A DNA stretch of 64,000 nt from the NCBI GenBank assembly GCA_024636505.1, contig JAGXGY010000022.1, positions 1-64,000 on the forward strand, read 5' to 3'. Every line of letters starts with the position of its first letter. Within the stretch, counting starts at the first letter, position 1. Source of the stretch: Methylobacter sp. (GTDB lineage Bacteria > Pseudomonadota > Gammaproteobacteria > Methylococcales > Methylomonadaceae). Made by a program: the position numbers and the translations under genes. Shown here piece by piece: positions 28,461-36,142 of the stretch. The notes below the pieces were generated by a model, which made no database searches, was not told the DNA's origin, and worked only from the letters and a program-made list of their open reading frames with translations.

Positions 28461-29134
28461 TGATCCACCTCGTGTAACTTGTTTAACTGATCGACATCCA
28501 GAGAATCAATACTGGTGCGGATATGTAAGAAAAAGATGCCGAATAGTACCGCTGCCACCAGTACGTCAAACGCGACCCCTAATTCAACGACCATAGGCAT
28601 ACCGTTGGTAGCGACGATAGCGGCGAAAAACAAGCCGTTTTCTATCGACATAAAACCGACCACATGAGCGATAGCTTGTCGATGCGAAATCATTAGCAAC
28701 ATGCCCAACAACACAACCGATAAGCTGACCGCCAAGGCATTCAACATGACCACCGATGAAGATTGCACGATAGGATGCAGCACGTAATAACTGAATACCA
28801 TCAGACTGGCACCGCCCAGCATCACAACCGTGTTATTTTTTAATGCTTCAATATCGCGATGCATATTCATCTGCATAACCTGCCGTCTTAACATCCACGG
28901 GATAAAAATGACTTTCAACACAAAAGTCAGTACCGCAGAAATATACAAATGATGGTTATTTAGGCTGTAGGCCGCTACCGCCGTCGTCAGAGTCAATAAA
29001 AAACCCTGCATCGCAAACACAAAAATCAGCCGAAGCAATCGCCCCTGCCCTAACATAAGAAACGAGGTCAGTCCCACCAATGCAGCCATGGATAAAATGG
29101 CTTGCGTATAAAAATCAAGTTGCCCGATATTCAT
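28457..29134 (-). CDS. Ehr/Hyf-like membrane subunit (HyfE homologue)
   Basis: Integral membrane protein of 225 aa with six to seven hydrophobic helices, resembling HyfE of hydrogenase-4 (NuoK-like core: ISHRQAIAHVVGFMSIENGL, then FAAIVATNGMPMVVELGVAFDVL, whose Glu residues are typical). The C-terminus is short and polar. It lies between the NuoH-like gene (172 bp upstream, the gap holding a repeat) and the NuoN-like gene (overlap ATGA). Its presence and order B-C-E-F-G-I match hyf operons, but HyfA, HyfD, HyfH and hydrogenase maturation genes are absent here. Confidence 0.85.
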   Translation of the reverse strand: MNIGQLDFYTQAILSMAALVGLTSFLMLGQGRLLRLIFVFAMQGFLLTLTTAVAAYSLNNHHLYISAVLTFVLKVIFIPWMLRRQVMQMNMHRDIEALKNNTVVMLGGASLMVFSYYVLHPIVQSSSVVMLNALAVSLSVVLLGMLLMISHRQAIAHVVGFMSIENGLFFAAIVATNGMPMVVELGVAFDVLVAAVLFGIFFLHIRTSIDSLDVDQLNKLHEVDQ

Positions 29135-29165
29135 AAGTAAAATCCAGAAAAGCTAAAAGAGATTT

Positions 29166-29244
29166 GTCCACGAAAAACACGAAAGACACGAACAAAAGCC
29201 GTCGAAATAATCGTGTTGCCGGTTTTTTCGTGCCTTTCGTGGAC
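29166..29244. repeat. GTCCACGAA inverted-repeat element within the Ehr operon
   Basis: A 79-bp unit with terminal arms GTCCACGAAA (29166-29175) and TTTCGTGGAC (29235-29244), and internal ACACGAAAGACACGAA. It fills much of the only sizeable gap in the Ehr operon. Single-arm relatives occur at 51791-51810 and 61922-61945. Confidence 0.65.
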
Positions 29245-29306
29245 GTTTCTTTTGCTGAATTCTTCCTTGATTATTTTCGTGCTGTGTGTGCTGTCTTTCG
29301 CCTCAA

Positions 29307-30251
29307 TCATCTCGATGCCTCCAAAATAATATGGCTTAACATCCCCAGCAAGCCTAATAGATAGGCGAAACTCAAATATTCCTGCACTCGAAACAAGCGC
29401 ATTTTTGCCACCAAAGTTTCGGACACTGCCAGAATCATCGCCAATACGGCAAGCTTGCCCATAATAGCCAGCAAGCCGTAGCCCAGAGCTTTAACAGCAA
29501 AAGTTTCTGCGATACCCCAAGGAAAAAAGATATTGGCGATCAGTACGCCATACAACATCAACTTTAACTGACTCGCCCATTCAATCAGCGCCAGATGTCG
29601 TCCGCTGTATTCGAGAATCATCGCCTCATGAATCATGGTCAGCTCCAAATGCGTCGCCGGATTGTCCACGGGAATGCGCCCGGTTTCAGCGACGGCAACC
29701 AATATCAACGCCGATAAAGCAAAGACAAACGACGGCCTTAAAACCAAGCCCTCATTCAGCACATGAGCGATGGCAAACGATAAATTGGTGGTCGAGGCGG
29801 TCATAGTTAGGGTAAAAATAGCCATCAACATTGCCGGTTCCGCCAGCGATGAAATGGTCATCTCCCTTGAAGAACCCATGCCACCGAATGCCGTGCCAAT
29901 GTCCAAACCGGCCAGCGCCAGAAAGAACCGGGCAAAAGCAAAAAAACCCACCATCACGATCACATCAGCACTGGCCGAAGTCGGTAAATCGACCGCAATC
30001 AACGGCACAACAGTTGCAGCAAGCACCGTTGCCGAAAAGATAATGTACGGCGCTTTAATAAATAACCACGAAGCCTGTTCCGACACTACCGGTTGTTTAT
30101 GCGTTAATTTAATCAAATCCCGGTAAGGCTGAAAAATAGACGGCGCTTTACGGTTCTGTAGCCGACATTTGCAGTATTTGATCCAACCTGCCAATAACGG
30201 GGCCAGTGCGACAAACAACGTGGTTTGTAAAATAGCGATTAACCAATTCAT
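29307..30251 (-). CDS. Ehr/Hyf-like membrane subunit (NuoH/HyfC homologue)
   Basis: Membrane subunit of about 314 aa, homologous to NuoH/HyfC/HycD, which connects the peripheral arm to the membrane antiporters. Seen: about eight hydrophobic helices, the cytoplasmic loop KCRLQNRKAPSIFQPYRDLI, the conserved GTAFGGMGSSREM and AETGRIPVDNPATHLELTMI segments. The start at 30251 (MNWLIAILQ) is chosen because it overlaps the upstream stop as TGATG with GGGTGATC nearby; an upstream in-frame start at 30392 lies inside the previous gene and encodes no membrane-like sequence. It follows the NuoL-like gene directly. Confidence 0.9.
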   Translation of the reverse strand: MNWLIAILQTTLFVALAPLLAGWIKYCKCRLQNRKAPSIFQPYRDLIKLTHKQPVVSEQASWLFIKAPYIIFSATVLAATVVPLIAVDLPTSASADVIVMVGFFAFARFFLALAGLDIGTAFGGMGSSREMTISSLAEPAMLMAIFTLTMTASTTNLSFAIAHVLNEGLVLRPSFVFALSALILVAVAETGRIPVDNPATHLELTMIHEAMILEYSGRHLALIEWASQLKLMLYGVLIANIFFPWGIAETFAVKALGYGLLAIMGKLAVLAMILAVSETLVAKMRLFRVQEYLSFAYLLGLLGMLSHIILEASR

Positions 30252-32377
30252 CAGCTGATCACCCATAACAAAATAATTAAGGTCACAAACGAATAGCCCA
30301 GATAAACCCGGACATTCCCCGTTTGGATGCGTCCTACGACTTTGGCAAGCGTGTTTACCCCCTGTGCGATCGGGTCGTACAAACGCGGCCAACTATGATC
30401 ATGAATCTGCAAGCGATAATGAACCGCCGCAACGTCTTGGTTCATTGCGCCTTGCATGTCTTTGTCGATCTGCTCGTCGATAATCCAGACTTTGGCAAAA
30501 ATTCGTCGAAACGGCATGGTAAAAGCGCTGCTGCTGTATTGCATGCGATGCGTTAAGCCGCCGAAACCGCAATCCCAGGTTTCAGCTGTACGTATCGCCG
30601 TTGCCGGATTACGGCGCAAATACCAAAAACTGATACAACCGGCAATCAGCGCACCGATCAGCACTAATAGCGGGGAATAAGAAGCTTGGGCCTTAGCAAC
30701 CGGCGCCAGCCACAACCAACCCAAAGCGGCATCATTGGGCAAGGTTTCGCCCAACAATTGCCCGGAAACATTGTTAATCAAACTAATGATCAGGCCGGGA
30801 AAAATACCGAACAAAAAGCATAAACCGGCTAGCAGAGACGTTCCGGCAAGCATGCCTTGGTCTTGTATCTCGCGAGCTTTCTCGCAATGATGCGACCGAG
30901 GCAAGCCCAAAAAGATCAAGCCGAATACTTTGACAAAACAGGCCGCAGCTAATGCCGCCGTCAGCGCTAATGCAGCGGCAGCGACCGGTATCAAGCTGCG
31001 CAATACACCGTTGTCCAGCACATCGACCTGCAATGCGGTTTGAAACGCCAGCCATTCGGAAACAAAGCCGTTAAACAACGGTAATGATGAAATGCTCATA
31101 CAGCCGATCAAAAATAACGCACTGGTTTTGGGCATCTTTTTAATCAACCCGCCCATCATATCGATATTCAATTCATGGGTTTGATGATGAATAATCCCCG
31201 CTCCCAAAAACAGCAAGTTCTTGAACAAAGCATGATTAAAGGCATGCAGTAACGCCGCCAACAAACCCAGCGCCGCCAATTGCGGATGACCGTTAGCCAT
31301 AAAAATCATCGACAAACCCAACACCATAAAAATAATACCGATGTTTTCGACCGAACTGTAAGCCAAAAGCCGCTTTAAATTGGTCTGCATCATCGCGTAC
31401 AAAATACCGCCCAATGCCGAGAACGTACCCAGTATCAACAACACCACGCCCCATTGCCAATGGACATCGCCTAGCAAATCAAAGCAGAAACGGATCAAAC
31501 CATAGACGGCAACTTTCAGCATCACCCCGCTCATTAACGCCGAAATATGCGAAGGCGCAACCGGATGCGCCTCCGGCAGCCAGACATGCACTGGAACGAT
31601 TCCCGCCTTCATGCCGAAACCCAGCAGCGCCAAAACAAAGGCGATGCTGGCCCAGCTAGTCGATAATTTAGCCTCGCGCAAGGCATCGAAAGTAAAGCCA
31701 TCGCTAAAACCGGCCAGTACGCCGAAGCCCAGGATAATGGCTAAAGCACCGACTTCTGCCATCAATAAGTAAATAAAAGCGGCGCGGCGATTGGCAGAAT
31801 TTTCGTGCTGGAAGGCCACCAGAAAATAACTGGCAACCGACATCAATTCCCAGGCAATCATGAAAAAGAACGCATCATCAGCCAGCAGCACCAGCAACAT
31901 CCCGGCAACAAATAGCCCGGTAAACAAGCCCAAGACCGCAAACGGATGCTGACTTTCGTCGTAACCGTTCACATAGCCCGGCCCGTAAAGACTGATCGCA
32001 CTGGTGGCAATACCGACGATTAAAAAGAAAAAACCGGACAAGCCGTCGAAACGAACATGCCAGGGCAGCCAAGGTAATCCCAAGCTAAGTTGATCGGTAA
32101 TCACCTTGTTACCGATCAATACACTCAACCCGGCCAGTATCGCAACAACACCTGACAAACCGAGTAAAACAAACACCGCCTGCCGCAACATAATCGGAAA
32201 CGGCTTTTCATCCAGATTGTCGGCAATTACCGACTGAAAACCTTCCTTGCAGCCCGGGAATTTGTTAAACCAATATTGACTAAACTCCTGCAGATGTTGG
32301 CGTTGATTCATCATCAGCGCCAACAACCCGGAAGCAAAGCTTAAAAGAACTGCGCTATAAGCGAATAAAAGAGTCAT
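30251..32377 (-). CDS. Ehr/Hyf-like antiporter subunit (NuoL/HyfB homologue)
   Basis: Large antiporter-like membrane protein, about 708 aa, related to NuoL and HyfB. About fourteen core helices plus a C-terminal extension (630-700) rich in charged residues before a last helix. Signatures: FFMIAWELMSVASYFLVAF (helix 5 Glu), MKAGIVPVHVWLPEAHPVAP, RLLAYSSVENIGIIFM and HAFNHALFKNLLFLGAG. First gene of the Ehr core, 65 bp after the SulP gene. The start 32377 (MTLLFAYSAVLL) is preferred over the upstream ATG at 32431, which adds an unrelated peptide and lies beside a hairpin. Confidence 0.9.
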   Translation of the reverse strand: MTLLFAYSAVLLSFASGLLALMMNQRQHLQEFSQYWFNKFPGCKEGFQSVIADNLDEKPFPIMLRQAVFVLLGLSGVVAILAGLSVLIGNKVITDQLSLGLPWLPWHVRFDGLSGFFFLIVGIATSAISLYGPGYVNGYDESQHPFAVLGLFTGLFVAGMLLVLLADDAFFFMIAWELMSVASYFLVAFQHENSANRRAAFIYLLMAEVGALAIILGFGVLAGFSDGFTFDALREAKLSTSWASIAFVLALLGFGMKAGIVPVHVWLPEAHPVAPSHISALMSGVMLKVAVYGLIRFCFDLLGDVHWQWGVVLLILGTFSALGGILYAMMQTNLKRLLAYSSVENIGIIFMVLGLSMIFMANGHPQLAALGLLAALLHAFNHALFKNLLFLGAGIIHHQTHELNIDMMGGLIKKMPKTSALFLIGCMSISSLPLFNGFVSEWLAFQTALQVDVLDNGVLRSLIPVAAAALALTAALAAACFVKVFGLIFLGLPRSHHCEKAREIQDQGMLAGTSLLAGLCFLFGIFPGLIISLINNVSGQLLGETLPNDAALGWLWLAPVAKAQASYSPLLVLIGALIAGCISFWYLRRNPATAIRTAETWDCGFGGLTHRMQYSSSAFTMPFRRIFAKVWIIDEQIDKDMQGAMNQDVAAVHYRLQIHDHSWPRLYDPIAQGVNTLAKVVGRIQTGNVRVYLGYSFVTLIILLWVIS

Positions 32378-32404
32378 GAAAATCTCACTATTGGAAAATA
32401 TGTA

Positions 32405-32436
32405 TATCGTTGCCACGCTTAGGCTTGGCAACGATA
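32405..32436. repeat. Hairpin between SulP and the Ehr genes
   Basis: Perfect 11-bp arms TATCGTTGCCA and TGGCAACGATA with a 10-nt loop. No T tract, so it may be an mRNA-processing or attenuator-like structure, or another small genomic repeat, rather than a full terminator. Confidence 0.6.
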
Positions 32437-32442
32437 CAAGTC

Positions 32443-34128
32443 TTACACGCCATAATGATCACTTCTACGGCGACTCATGTTGTTACGCTTCATTCTTCGT
32501 GCCGCCAAAGGGTGTTCAGAAAAGGTGTCATGATATTCCATGCCGAAAAACTGACATTGCCCACCCTGCCCTTCATAGTTATGTTGAAAATCATGAATAA
32601 ACTCCATCACGGTATGATCGATCAAATAAGCGTTATTCAGTTGAAACATAACCCTTTTGCCATTTTCCAGATTGGCAAGAGCCGTTTTTAAAGACATGAA
32701 GTTCGAGAAAATCGCAGCGCCGACTATCGATACAACAACCGTTTCGGTATCTTTCTGCTCAATAACAAAGTGAATCTTGAACAGATTATTCGGCCTGACC
32801 CCGCGTAACATATGAATAGCGAACTTGGTTAAAATTCCGATGCCGACACCGATTAATAAATCGGTTGCCAATATCCCGATAATCGTCACGACGAACATAA
32901 ATAACTGCTCTTTACCAACCCCCATGACTTTAGCGAATTCTTTAGGCGAAGCCAGACGAAAACCGGTAAAGACCAGTAGTGCAGCCAACGAAGCGAGTGG
33001 AATACTGTGTATCAAGCGCGGAAACAACACCACGAACAGCAATAATAATATGCCATGAAAAAAGTTGGCCCAACCGGTCTTTGCCCCATTGTTGACGTTG
33101 GCCGAACTCCGCACGATTTCCGCTATCATCGGCAAACCGCCAATTAAACCGGCCACCAGATTACCTGCACCCACTGCGGTTAAATCACGATCAAGATTAG
33201 AATGACGTTTATACGGGTCAAGCTTATCGACTGCCATTGCACTGAGTAAACTTTCAAGACTGCCCACCAAACAAATGCTCACCACCGCTTCCCAAAACTC
33301 AAGGGTTGCAGCTTTTGAAAAGTCGGGGAAATAAAAGCTGGACATGAAATTATCGGAAATTGCGACCAAAAATTTCGGCCCAACAGTTGCCTCGTGATGT
33401 GGCAAAAAATGGGCGTCCGGCAAAAACAAATACATGTGTTCATGTTGCAAATCGAAATACCGAGCCAACCCCATGCCAACCAGCACCACGATAAGCGGGG
33501 CCGGGATCATCTTTAAAGTTGGGTTTTTTATGACCGACCAGATTATCAATATCACCAATCCTAATCCGCCGATAATGGCAATATCCGGATTAAGATTAAC
33601 AATACTATGTGGAATCTGCGCGATAGTCGAAAACAGGCTACTGCCTTTTTCCGGCGAAGTCCCCAGTACTACGTTGATTTGCTTGGCCATGATAATAATA
33701 CCAATAGCCGCCAACATGCCGTGAACCACCGATGCCGGAAAAAACGAACTCAGCCGCCCCGCCTTAAAAAAACCCATCAGAATCTGTAACATACTGGCAA
33801 CAACAATGGCAGCCAGCGTATAGCGGTAACCAGCCATCGCATCGCCTGCGCCCAGTTCCTGCACCGCGCTCAGAATGACTACAATTAACCCGGCTGCCGG
33901 GCCGTTAATAGTAACAAATGACCCATTGACACGTGAAACCAGCACCCCACCGATAATAGCCGTGATAATACCGGCCATCGGAGGAAAGCCGGACGCCATT
34001 GCTATACCCAAACACAGTGGCAACGCAATAAGAAAAACCAAAAAACCGGATAGCAAATCGCTACGCCAGTTTTCTTTTAAACCGGCTAAGCCTAACTTCG
34101 GCAACCCAGACGGAGACGACTCGCTCAT
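32443..34128 (-). CDS. SulP family inorganic anion transporter
   Basis: Inner-membrane transporter of 561 aa (SLC26/SulP family), which takes up sulphate, bicarbonate or related anions, usually with Na+ or H+. Seen: N-terminal LKENWRSDLLSGFLVFLIALPLCLGIA, the NGPAAGLIVVILSAVQEL repeat, AGNLVAGLIGGLPMIAEIVRSSANVNNGAKT, about 12-14 helices in total, and a C-terminal STAS domain at about 440-520 (VVVSIVGAAIFSNFMSLKTA). The substrate cannot be read from sequence; bicarbonate is suggested by linkage to an NDH-1-like complex, but that is inference. First gene of the locus, directly behind the sigma-54-type promoter. Confidence 0.92.
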   Translation of the reverse strand: MSESSPSGLPKLGLAGLKENWRSDLLSGFLVFLIALPLCLGIAMASGFPPMAGIITAIIGGVLVSRVNGSFVTINGPAAGLIVVILSAVQELGAGDAMAGYRYTLAAIVVASMLQILMGFFKAGRLSSFFPASVVHGMLAAIGIIIMAKQINVVLGTSPEKGSSLFSTIAQIPHSIVNLNPDIAIIGGLGLVILIIWSVIKNPTLKMIPAPLIVVLVGMGLARYFDLQHEHMYLFLPDAHFLPHHEATVGPKFLVAISDNFMSSFYFPDFSKAATLEFWEAVVSICLVGSLESLLSAMAVDKLDPYKRHSNLDRDLTAVGAGNLVAGLIGGLPMIAEIVRSSANVNNGAKTGWANFFHGILLLLFVVLFPRLIHSIPLASLAALLVFTGFRLASPKEFAKVMGVGKEQLFMFVVTIIGILATDLLIGVGIGILTKFAIHMLRGVRPNNLFKIHFVIEQKDTETVVVSIVGAAIFSNFMSLKTALANLENGKRVMFQLNNAYLIDHTVMEFIHDFQHNYEGQGGQCQFFGMEYHDTFSEHPLAARRMKRNNMSRRRSDHYGV

Positions 34129-34165
34129 AAAAATCCTCGTAATGATAAAATTATATCGAGGACTA

Positions 34166-34181
34166 TGCGATTAGTATGCCA
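34166..34181 (-). promoter_or_regulatory. Sigma-54 (-24/-12) promoter of the SulP/Ehr locus
   Basis: The minus strand reads TGGCATACTAATCGCA: GG at -24 and GC at -12 with exact canonical spacing (consensus TGGCAC-N5-TTGCW). Transcription would start near 34155, giving a leader of about 27 nt before the SulP ATG at 34128. The locus itself encodes a sigma-54 activator. Confidence 0.7.
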
Positions 34182-34258
34182 AGCCTATTTTACTCATACA
34201 ACAAACTGATTTTATTTGTTATTTTTATTATTCACCCAAAAAAATCCGACAGCTTTAA

Positions 34259-34293
34259 GGTGCAAAACAACCGGTCGGTTGTTGTTTTGCACC
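34259..34293. promoter_or_regulatory. 35-bp palindrome, candidate activator-binding site
   Basis: Arms GGTGCAAAACAAC and GTTGTTTTGCACC (13 bp, perfect) around a 9-bp centre. It is 78 to 112 bp upstream of the -24 element, where sigma-54 activators usually bind. No T tract follows, so it is not a typical terminator. Binding of the downstream regulator is inferred. Confidence 0.5.
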
Positions 34294-34556
34294 GATGCCG
34301 AAAAAATTATTGCGGATTTAAGCGCCTATATTGGTGACGAGGCTTTATTTTATGTGAATTACCCTGTCCTTTAGGTCAAGGCGCCTACTTTTGGCTTTCG
34401 TGCTTTTTGCGGACTGACTGCGGCTTTTAGGATTACGCGAAACACATAACTGCTGATTTCTTTAAATCGTTAACCAGCCTTGGAAGCTTGCTTCGACATG
34501 TGCGTCTATCAGTGTCGGGTTACGCATTACGGCTAGCGTTTAAACCAAGCTGCACC
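34294..34556. other. Gap between the SulP promoter region and the efflux operon end
   Basis: No gene, tRNA or clear terminator recognised. Both flanking operons are on the minus strand: the efflux operon ends at 34557 and the SulP operon begins to its left. Confidence 0.4.
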
Positions 34557-35993
34557 TTATTCTGTTTTATTTAAATCAAGGTTCGATTCCCAACCGCCGC
34601 CCAAAGCCTTATACAATGTTACCAACGCAGTCGCGGTGGCGGTTTCACTCTGGGCCAGACGATCCTGATCTTGTAATAGACGCAATTCGACATCCAGTAC
34701 CGTCAGAAAGTCGCTCACGCCCTCCTCAAAACGCAGATGAGCCAGATCACGCGCTGTTTCGCTGGCCTGAGCCGCTGAGACCAGCAAATTTCGCCGGATA
34801 CGCTCCCGATTGTAATTCACCAGAGCGTTTTCCGTTTCTTCCAAAGCGCTCAACACCGTCTGTTGGTATTGGGCCAGGCTGGACTCGGCACGGGCATCTG
34901 CGGCCTTGATACGTGCATACACACGCCCCAGGTCAAATGCTGCCCAACTGATTCTTGGACCCAGGGAATAGGCATCTGAACGAGCCGCCCCTATACCGGT
35001 AAAGGTGCTGGCCTCTAATGCGATGGTGCCGACAAAGGTAACGCGCGGAAACAGGTCGGCGGTAGCAACGCCGATACGGGCAGTCGCCGCTGCCAGAGTC
35101 CGTTCGGCGATGCGGATGTCGGGGCGGCGACGCAACAATTCCGCCGGTCGACCGATATAGATGGTCTTGGGAATCTTGGGTAGCGACGCAGTCTGCGACA
35201 ATTTCTCTGTCAGAGCGCCGGGCAACTGTCCGGAGAGTACGCTGAGCCGGTGCATAGTTTGATGAATAGCGCTTTCCAGCGGCGGAATGGTCGCCAGGGT
35301 GGAATCGAGCTGAGCTATTGCCCTTGATGTATCGAGTTCGGTACCGCGCCCGCCTTCGAGTCTGACACGGGTTATTTTCAGTGTTTTAGTCTGATTTTCA
35401 GCGTTGTTTTTTGCCGTTGCCAACTGGTTTTGCAGGCCTCGCAATTCAAAATAATTTCTGGCTACTTCGGCGATCAGGCTGACGCCGAGATCCCGAAGAC
35501 TGGCTTGCTGCGCATCGACTTCATCGCTGCTCGCTTCCACGTCGCGGCGCACGCGGCCAAAAAAATCGACTTCCCAAAAAGCGTCGAAACCGATGTTGTA
35601 GAGCTTCAGTTCGCGCGGCGCGAAGTCCCTGTTGCTCATAGCGCCGAAACTGCGTTTCTGATCGATATAATTGGCGTGCGAGCTGACGATAGGCGCCAAA
35701 TTCAGCCCCGCTTCCATATACAAAGCCCGTGCCTCGCGAAGATTGGCTCGAGCGGCCTGAAGATTAAGATTATGCTGTACCGTCTGATCGACAAGTTCCG
35801 TTAGGCTCTTATCTTCAAACAGCTTCCACCATGCCACTTCAATATCCTGTTCAGAAAACTCCGGGTTATCGGCATTGACGAAAGCTGAACCGGTATCGGT
35901 TGTCGGCATCTTATAATCCGGACCTACCGCGCAGCCGCTGAGTACCGCTGTACACAGCAAGGCTAAGCCGAAAATCCGGCTACGTTCAAGCAT
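34557..35993 (-). CDS. RND efflux outer-membrane channel (OprM/NodT family)
   Basis: TolC-like outer-membrane lipoprotein, about 478 aa, exit duct of the efflux pump. Seen: lipobox LLCTAVLSGC followed by AVGPDYKMP (typical NodT/OprM mature start), two long coiled-coil repeats (DQTVQHNLNLQAARANLREA and ETENALVNYNRERI), and RRRPDIRIAERTLAAATARIG. An ORF extending to 36146 overlaps the pump gene by ATGA, but its first 51 codons contain the interspersed repeat at 36020-36062 and would bury the lipoprotein signal; the ATG at 35993 gives a normal signal peptide, although neither start has a good ribosome site. Third gene of the operon. Confidence 0.88.
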   Translation of the reverse strand: MLERSRIFGLALLCTAVLSGCAVGPDYKMPTTDTGSAFVNADNPEFSEQDIEVAWWKLFEDKSLTELVDQTVQHNLNLQAARANLREARALYMEAGLNLAPIVSSHANYIDQKRSFGAMSNRDFAPRELKLYNIGFDAFWEVDFFGRVRRDVEASSDEVDAQQASLRDLGVSLIAEVARNYFELRGLQNQLATAKNNAENQTKTLKITRVRLEGGRGTELDTSRAIAQLDSTLATIPPLESAIHQTMHRLSVLSGQLPGALTEKLSQTASLPKIPKTIYIGRPAELLRRRPDIRIAERTLAAATARIGVATADLFPRVTFVGTIALEASTFTGIGAARSDAYSLGPRISWAAFDLGRVYARIKAADARAESSLAQYQQTVLSALEETENALVNYNRERIRRNLLVSAAQASETARDLAHLRFEEGVSDFLTVLDVELRLLQDQDRLAQSETATATALVTLYKALGGGWESNLDLNKTE

Positions 35994-36019
35994 AACGACG
36001 AAAGCATTATCCACTCCAC

Positions 36020-36062
36020 GAATGCAGGCTCTGCCTGCATGTACAAGCAAAGCTTGCGCTCC
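36020..36062. repeat. GGAGTGCAAGC element (copy D, minus orientation)
   Basis: On the minus strand begins GGAGCGCAAGCTTTGCTTG and ends AGAGCCTGCATTC, clearly the same 44-bp family as copies A and B with one base less. It lies between the pump gene and the lipoprotein start of the channel gene and creates an apparent in-frame N-terminal extension. Confidence 0.75.
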
Positions 36063-36142
36063 TGCGACAACGTGTTGCCGGCTTTGCCCCAGCATGATGG
36101 GACATGCATCATCTTTCACAGTTAACGAATAATAGGGATTTT

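Noticed and set aside
24883-32377. Hydrogenase-4 or formate hydrogenlyase
   Set aside because: The large subunit lacks the NiFe cysteines, and HyfA, HyfH, formate dehydrogenase and maturation genes are absent.
24883-32377. NADH:quinone oxidoreductase (complex I)
   Set aside because: No NuoE, F, G, I, A, J or K genes; subunit set and order fit the Hyf/Ehr type.
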